A DNA stretch of 64,000 nt, taken from NCBI RefSeq assembly GCF_022601975.1, contig NZ_JAKVIR010000028.1, forward strand, positions 1 through 64,000, written 5' to 3'. This document shows, one piece after another, positions 60,317 to 64,000 of the stretch (the stretch's first letter is position 1; every line of letters starts with the position of its first letter). This stretch comes from Pontibacter sp. E15-1. GTDB lineage: Bacteria; Bacteroidota; Bacteroidia; Cytophagales; Hymenobacteraceae. A program made the translations under genes and the position numbers. The notes under the pieces are model-generated. The model worked only from the letters and a program-made list of their open reading frames with translations. It was not told the DNA's origin and searched no databases.

Positions 60317-61225
60317 TCAGGTAACGGCAAATTTGCGGGCAATGTATATAGAAACCGGCAGCAACAGCAATACCACGAGGCCATACTGCCAGCCCGCGAA
60401 CCCCGCGGCCATACTGGCGTTCATCACAATCAATGCCAAAATGCCCGCTTTCACCGCTTTTATAATGAGCCGGGGCTCTTTGGTGGGCATGGCTTTGAAA
60501 AGCGGTGGAAAAATGAGGTAGGCAAACAATAGCAAAAAAGGCAGGCTATACAGCAGGTTAAACTGCGGCAAAAACGCCAGGCTGATAATGCCGCCAAACA
60601 CCAGCGCATACATCAGCACGGCGCCGCGCAAAGCAGCCATGTTGCCGCCATGCACCTCGCCCCGGCTCACCATCGTGATGGCGGCAATGTATACAATGGG
60701 GATAAGGGCCATAAACCAAAGTTGCTCTATAGCAGCCGGAACGGCGCTCATACCCAGCAGCAAATTGCCGCCACGGCACGAGCCCATGTTGATCGGCCCC
60801 AGGAAATTGTGGTGCTTGCCTTTCCAGTCGTAAAGCACGGCCAGGCCTGCAACCGCCAGTGCAATGATGGCACTAATGCCGGATACCTGCCACGCCGCCA
60901 GCACGCCCAAAACCAACAGACTTATACCCAGCGTGGCCGCCCCTGAAACTGTAGCTCGACCGCTCGGGATAGGCCGCTCGGGGCGCTCCACGCGGTCGAG
61001 GTCAGCGTCAAACACATCGTTGAACACCACACCGCCGCCATACAGGCCGATGGTTGCCAGCACCAGCCAGCCCAGTGGCTGCAGTGTTTCGACGCTCAGG
61101 CCGTTTTCCCAGAAAGGTGTTGTCAACAGCATCCCGGAGGCCGCAAAGCCCATCAGGATGTCGGCGATGGCGGTAACGATGTTGGCAGGGCGCATGAGGC
61201 GCAGGTATGCTCCGAATCGCGTCAT
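60317..61225 (-). CDS. eboC: EboC, UbiA-family prenyltransferase-like membrane protein
   Basis: A 302-residue integral membrane protein with about nine helices. It carries the UbiA superfamily's two Asp-rich motifs: NDVFDADLDRVERPERPIPSGRA (NDxxDxxxD) and a second acidic loop at DWKGKHH. It should transfer or condense an isoprenoid-like group inside the membrane. Its ATG overlaps the eboB stop codon by one base (TAATG), indicating translational coupling. The real substrate in Bacteroidota is unknown. Confidence 0.87.
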   Translation of the reverse strand: MTRFGAYLRLMRPANIVTAIADILMGFAASGMLLTTPFWENGLSVETLQPLGWLVLATIGLYGGGVVFNDVFDADLDRVERPERPIPSGRATVSGAATLGISLLVLGVLAAWQVSGISAIIALAVAGLAVLYDWKGKHHNFLGPINMGSCRGGNLLLGMSAVPAAIEQLWFMALIPIVYIAAITMVSRGEVHGGNMAALRGAVLMYALVFGGIISLAFLPQFNLLYSLPFLLLFAYLIFPPLFKAMPTKEPRLIIKAVKAGILALIVMNASMAAGFAGWQYGLVVLLLLPVSIYIARKFAVT

Positions 61226-62169
61226 TAACGTACGATGTTTGAGCCCATCTCGCCCTCATCCGCATCCAGGTCGCCTACCACTGGGGTTTGGCCACCGCGC
61301 AGGATGGAGTTGTCGGAGAACTTCTCGCGCTGATCTATCATGTTTTTGTCGAGCCAGTCCGACTCGTGCATCTGGCCGCTCTTGCCAAAGGCATCCAGGG
61401 CATTCTGGTAGCACACCTTGCGTACATCCTCCATCGAAATACCGCGCTCCAGCATCAAAGAGGCCGTTTTCGGCACAGAAAGCGGATCGCTGATGCCCCA
61501 GTCGGCGGCGCTGTTCACGATAATGCGCTCCGAGCCATACTGCTTCACGATCTCCACCATGCGCTCATTGCCCATTTTGGAATGCGGGTAGATGGTGAAG
61601 GCCGTCCAGAAGCCGCGGTCCAGCACGTCCTTCACGGTTTCCTCGTTGTTGTGGTCCACAATCACCATGTCCGGGGCGATGCCATGCTCCAGGCTCACTT
61701 CCATGCTGCGGAGGGTGCCGGATTTCTTGTCGCGGTGGGGGGTATGGATCTGCACGGGCATGCTGGTTTCCTTGGCCAGCTCCAGTTGCAGGCGGTAGTA
61801 CTTGTCCTCGGCCGCGGTCTGGTCGTCATACCCAATCTCACCCACGCCAACCACGCCTTCCTTATAAATGAACAGGGGCAGAAGCTCCATCACCTGCTCG
61901 GCCAGGGCCTCGTTGTTTGCCTCTTTCGAGTTCAGACCGATGGTGCAGTAGTGCTTGATGCCGAACTGGCTCGCCCGGAAACGCTCCCAACCCACCAGGC
62001 TGCTGTAATAGTCCTTGAAAGAGCCGACCTCGGTGCGGGGCTGGCCCAGCCAGAAGGCAGGTTCGATGATGGCCACAATCCCGGCTTTCCGCATGCGCTC
62101 GTAATCGTCGGTGGTGCGGGAGGTCATGTGGATGTGCGGGTCAATCAGCATCAGGTTTTGCGTATTCAT
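61225..62169 (-). CDS. eboB: EboB, TatD-like metal-dependent hydrolase
   Basis: A 314-residue TatD/amidohydrolase-type TIM barrel. Metal-binding HxH in DPHIHMTSRT, GEIGYDD, QIHTPHRDKKSG, VIVDHNNEETV and the Asp of NSAADWGISDPL are all visible. It is longer than classic TatD nucleases and ends with an acidic tail (GDLDADEGEMGSN). In the ebo operon it follows eboA by 53 bp and is coupled to eboC. Confidence 0.88.
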   Translation of the reverse strand: MNTQNLMLIDPHIHMTSRTTDDYERMRKAGIVAIIEPAFWLGQPRTEVGSFKDYYSSLVGWERFRASQFGIKHYCTIGLNSKEANNEALAEQVMELLPLFIYKEGVVGVGEIGYDDQTAAEDKYYRLQLELAKETSMPVQIHTPHRDKKSGTLRSMEVSLEHGIAPDMVIVDHNNEETVKDVLDRGFWTAFTIYPHSKMGNERMVEIVKQYGSERIIVNSAADWGISDPLSVPKTASLMLERGISMEDVRKVCYQNALDAFGKSGQMHESDWLDKNMIDQREKFSDNSILRGGQTPVVGDLDADEGEMGSNIVR

Positions 62170-62222
62170 ATCTAAGTTTTATCTGTGATGTATGGATGGG
62201 TATAAAATCGTCTCTTGTTTCG

Positions 62223-63119
62223 TTAGGCTTTCGCCGCCGCCGCTTGCCCGATGCGGTCCCAGTTTAGCTCGCCATTCTCCACGCGCTGTTTTAAGGCGGT
62301 GTGCGTTGCCAGAAGTTCTTTGGCAGGCCCGAAGCTGCTGCTGGCGCAGGCCAGTGCGGCAGCCTCCCGTTCCGTCTCGTCCGGCTGCACGAAAAGCTTC
62401 TGGATGTCTGGGAGGATCGCTGTGTCAATATGGGGCCCTACCGGCCGCCACAGCTCCGGCGACACGGGCCGACCTGCTGCCCAGCGCTCGTGGGCATAGC
62501 TAGAGAGCATGTGCGCGAGCTTGGGGTTGCTGCGTGTCTCTAGGCCATATATGCGGTAGAGCGGCTTGCCCACAAACAGCGTCTTCAGCACCAGCTGGTT
62601 CCATTGGTCTTCCTCCATATAGTCGGCAGGGTAGGGGTTGTCCAGCGCCACCGCCTCGTACACGTCGCCCATGTTGGTACGCACGCCCTCTGCGGCCCGG
62701 TGCGTAAATCGCTCCGGGTGCGGCAGCAGCGGCAGGCTGCCGTACAGTGCCACCAGTTCGCCCATGTCGGCGGTGCCGAAAAGCGTCTCGATCTGCTTCA
62801 CAAAGGCCTCGGCATCACCCGTCGGGAGCGAGAGCAGCAGCAGCGTACGGGCTGCCCGGTCTGCGGTCCAGCCGCTGGGACTGAAGCCGGGCCGGATGGT
62901 GTTGGCCTGCGCTACCTCGGCATCAGTCAGTTGGAGCTTCTCTTTGCCTACAAACCGGGGGGCGGCACTGAAGGCAAGGTAGAGGTCCCGCGCTTTTGAG
63001 GTGTCGTTTCCCACCAGTTCCATTTTCTGGGTGAGCCAATCGTTGCCTTGCACAGACGTACTGCGCCCGAGGATGCTTTTCAGAAATGCTTTTGTTTCGG
63101 AGATGTTTGCCTGGTACAC
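62223..63119 (-). CDS. eboA: EboA domain protein
   Basis: A 298-residue mostly alpha-helical soluble protein with the EboA pattern: helical repeats (ARDLYLAFSAAPRFV, TLLLLSLPTGDAEAFVKQIE), DMGELVALYGSLPLLPHPERFTHRAAEGVRTNM, NPYPADYMEEDQWNQLVLK and LAHMLSSYAHERWAAGR. It starts at GTG 63119, as there is no in-frame ATG upstream. It is the first gene of the operon. No catalytic motif is known for the family. Confidence 0.87.
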   Translation of the reverse strand: MYQANISETKAFLKSILGRSTSVQGNDWLTQKMELVGNDTSKARDLYLAFSAAPRFVGKEKLQLTDAEVAQANTIRPGFSPSGWTADRAARTLLLLSLPTGDAEAFVKQIETLFGTADMGELVALYGSLPLLPHPERFTHRAAEGVRTNMGDVYEAVALDNPYPADYMEEDQWNQLVLKTLFVGKPLYRIYGLETRSNPKLAHMLSSYAHERWAAGRPVSPELWRPVGPHIDTAILPDIQKLFVQPDETEREAAALACASSSFGPAKELLATHTALKQRVENGELNWDRIGQAAAAKA

Positions 63120-63802
63120 GATATGAATAAGGTTTTAAGATACACAACAAAGCAAAATACAGGTACTTCCGGCATTGCCATACTGCAGCCAACGGCTATG
63201 GCACCCGGCACACAGCCAAATGCACTCCTGTACGGGCTGTGGCTTGTTTGCCTCGTGCAAACTGGTATAAAGTTTAAACAACGACGCCAGCCTGATACCA
63301 AGTGAAGCACAGGTAAAGGTAAAAAGAATGATGCATATATATAAACCTACGGGAAAGGAAATGTTCGGCCGGGATGCAAAGTCCATGCAAAGGGGTATGA
63401 CTGCACCAGCAGCCTACTTTTATCCCCGCCTGAAGAGACTAATTAGTTGGAGAAACCTTGTCTCTCCTACCTTATCGCTTGTGCAAATTTGGCTCACCCA
63501 TCCCATTGGGCGGTAAGTAACGGTATACCTGGTTTTAAGTACAATGCATCATGCTGATTTTCAAATCCAATCGCGCTATTTATTTTGCCAGCGTCAACAG
63601 GAAATGATATCAAAATTAGTATGCATGCCGCTTAGTTAAGTGCTAAAACGATAGATGTTTAAACGTATTAGTTATATCTACCATGTAAATAGTACCTTTC
63701 ACTTAAGATTATGATTTATTTGAAATAATTCATTATATATTTGAACGATACTTCTATTTAACTTGTATACCATGTGTAACCAAAACAACTTAAAAGACCG
63801 CT
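63120..63802. other. 683-bp gene-free stretch upstream of eboA and the last gene
   Basis: Nothing convincing is encoded here; the small ORFs show no family features. It is AT-rich, especially from 63560 to 63790, and must hold divergent promoters for the ebo operon (minus) and for the gene starting at 63803 (plus). The repeated words GGTATA and ATACC occur in it. Confidence 0.5.
63736..63743 (+). promoter_or_regulatory. Putative -7 element of the final gene
   Basis: TATATTTG matches TAnnTTTG, about 60 nt before ATG 63803. The nearest TTTG upstream (63719-63722) gives a 13-nt spacer, shorter than usual. Confidence 0.4.
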
Positions 63803-64000
63803 ATGAAGGAATTAGAAAGAATTGAGAAGGGACTGAACAATAGCAAAACTTTACTGTACAAAATTGACCAGCAAGGTCTCGCCTGTTCTTTTGTGAACGG
63901 CGGCCTGGTGGTAGATTCTTTCGTGATTGAGGATGGGGTGCTGGCAGATGCACTCACAAGCAAGGGACTGAATGGCGTGGTGGAAGGATCTAACTTTGAG
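63803..64000 (+). CDS. Unidentified protein, N-terminal part (cut by the window end)
   Basis: The first 66 codons of an open frame: MKELERIEKGLNNSKTLLYK, then IDQQGLACSFVNGGLVVDSF and an acidic stretch (VIEDGVLADALTSKGLNG). There is no signal peptide. The coding look and the promoter-like sequence at 63736 support a real gene. No family is recognised from this fragment. Confidence 0.55.
   Translation, partial: MKELERIEKGLNNSKTLLYKIDQQGLACSFVNGGLVVDSFVIEDGVLADALTSKGLNGVVEGSNFE

Noticed and set aside
63328-63516. 62-residue ORF in the gap after eboA
   Set aside because: No recognisable features and no promoter or ribosome-binding site; treated as non-coding.
1-64000. CRISPR arrays, tRNA or rRNA genes, transposases, phage genes
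   Set aside because: I looked for regularly spaced repeats, tRNA arms and transposase or integrase motifs and saw none.

Overview
The window looks like a chromosomal segment of a moderately GC-rich Bacteroidota, most likely Cytophagales/Hymenobacteraceae (Pontibacter-like). This is inferred from SusC/SusD genes, Sec lipoproteins with Bacteroidota-style lipoboxes, weak Shine-Dalgarno sites, TAnnTTTG-type -7 promoter elements, and family content (HYC_CC_PP, DUF3347, GH144, DUF4266/DUF3570). I saw no rRNA, tRNA, CRISPR array, phage module or transposase gene.

Region 1 (about 0.08-8.7 kb) is a mannan/mannobiose locus. An AraC-type regulator is divergent from a GH26 beta-mannanase lipoprotein, a sodium:solute symporter, a GH130 mannosylglucose phosphorylase, a cellobiose/mannobiose 2-epimerase and a secreted SGNH acetylesterase. 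The order matches the known Bacteroides fragilis mannobiose pathway: hydrolyse, import, epimerise to mannosyl-glucose, then phosphorolyse. Region 2 (8.9-20 kb) is mixed: two short-chain dehydrogenase/PQQ-type genes, an SPW-repeat/VKOR-like membrane protein, a six-hairpin glycosidase, small membrane proteins, a two-gene surface unit, and a repeat-rich gene-free stretch.

Region 3 (20.1-29.1 kb, minus strand) is a heavy-metal RND efflux operon: HYC_CC_PP protein, CusA-like pump, TolC-like channel, two CusB-like adaptors with N-terminal metal-binding modules, and a DUF3347 lipoprotein. The pump gene is split in two inside its TM4-TM5 cytoplasmic loop by a roughly 460-bp element. The element consists of one four-helix-bundle gene (the family found in 23S rRNA intervening sequences) between 32-bp imperfect inverted repeats. 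This is the most unusual structure I see.

Region 4 (29.1-52.7 kb) starts with an SDR gene and a membrane-tethered propeller/Y_Y_Y/LuxR-type regulator. A polysaccharide utilisation locus follows: SusC, SusD, two tandem GH144 enzymes, an SGNH hydrolase and a GH3 beta-glucosidase. GH144 plus GH3 suggests beta-1,2-glucan as the substrate (inference). The co-directional tail encodes a c-type-cytochrome dehydrogenase lipoprotein, a SUMF1-fold protein without the catalytic cysteines, a DUF1080 protein, a sulfatase and an alpha/beta hydrolase. A convergent GH15 enzyme closes the region.

Region 5 (53.0-56.2 kb) is a thioredoxin / ApbE / DUF4266 / DUF3570 cassette, a conserved but functionally unassigned extracytoplasmic redox system containing a 75-residue lipopeptide that ends in GGGCGCN. 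Region 6 (56.3-63.1 kb, minus strand) is a complete eboABCDEF operon. The last 0.2 kb holds the start of an unidentified gene. Across the window the pentamer ATACC/GGTAT is strikingly frequent in genes and spacers alike.
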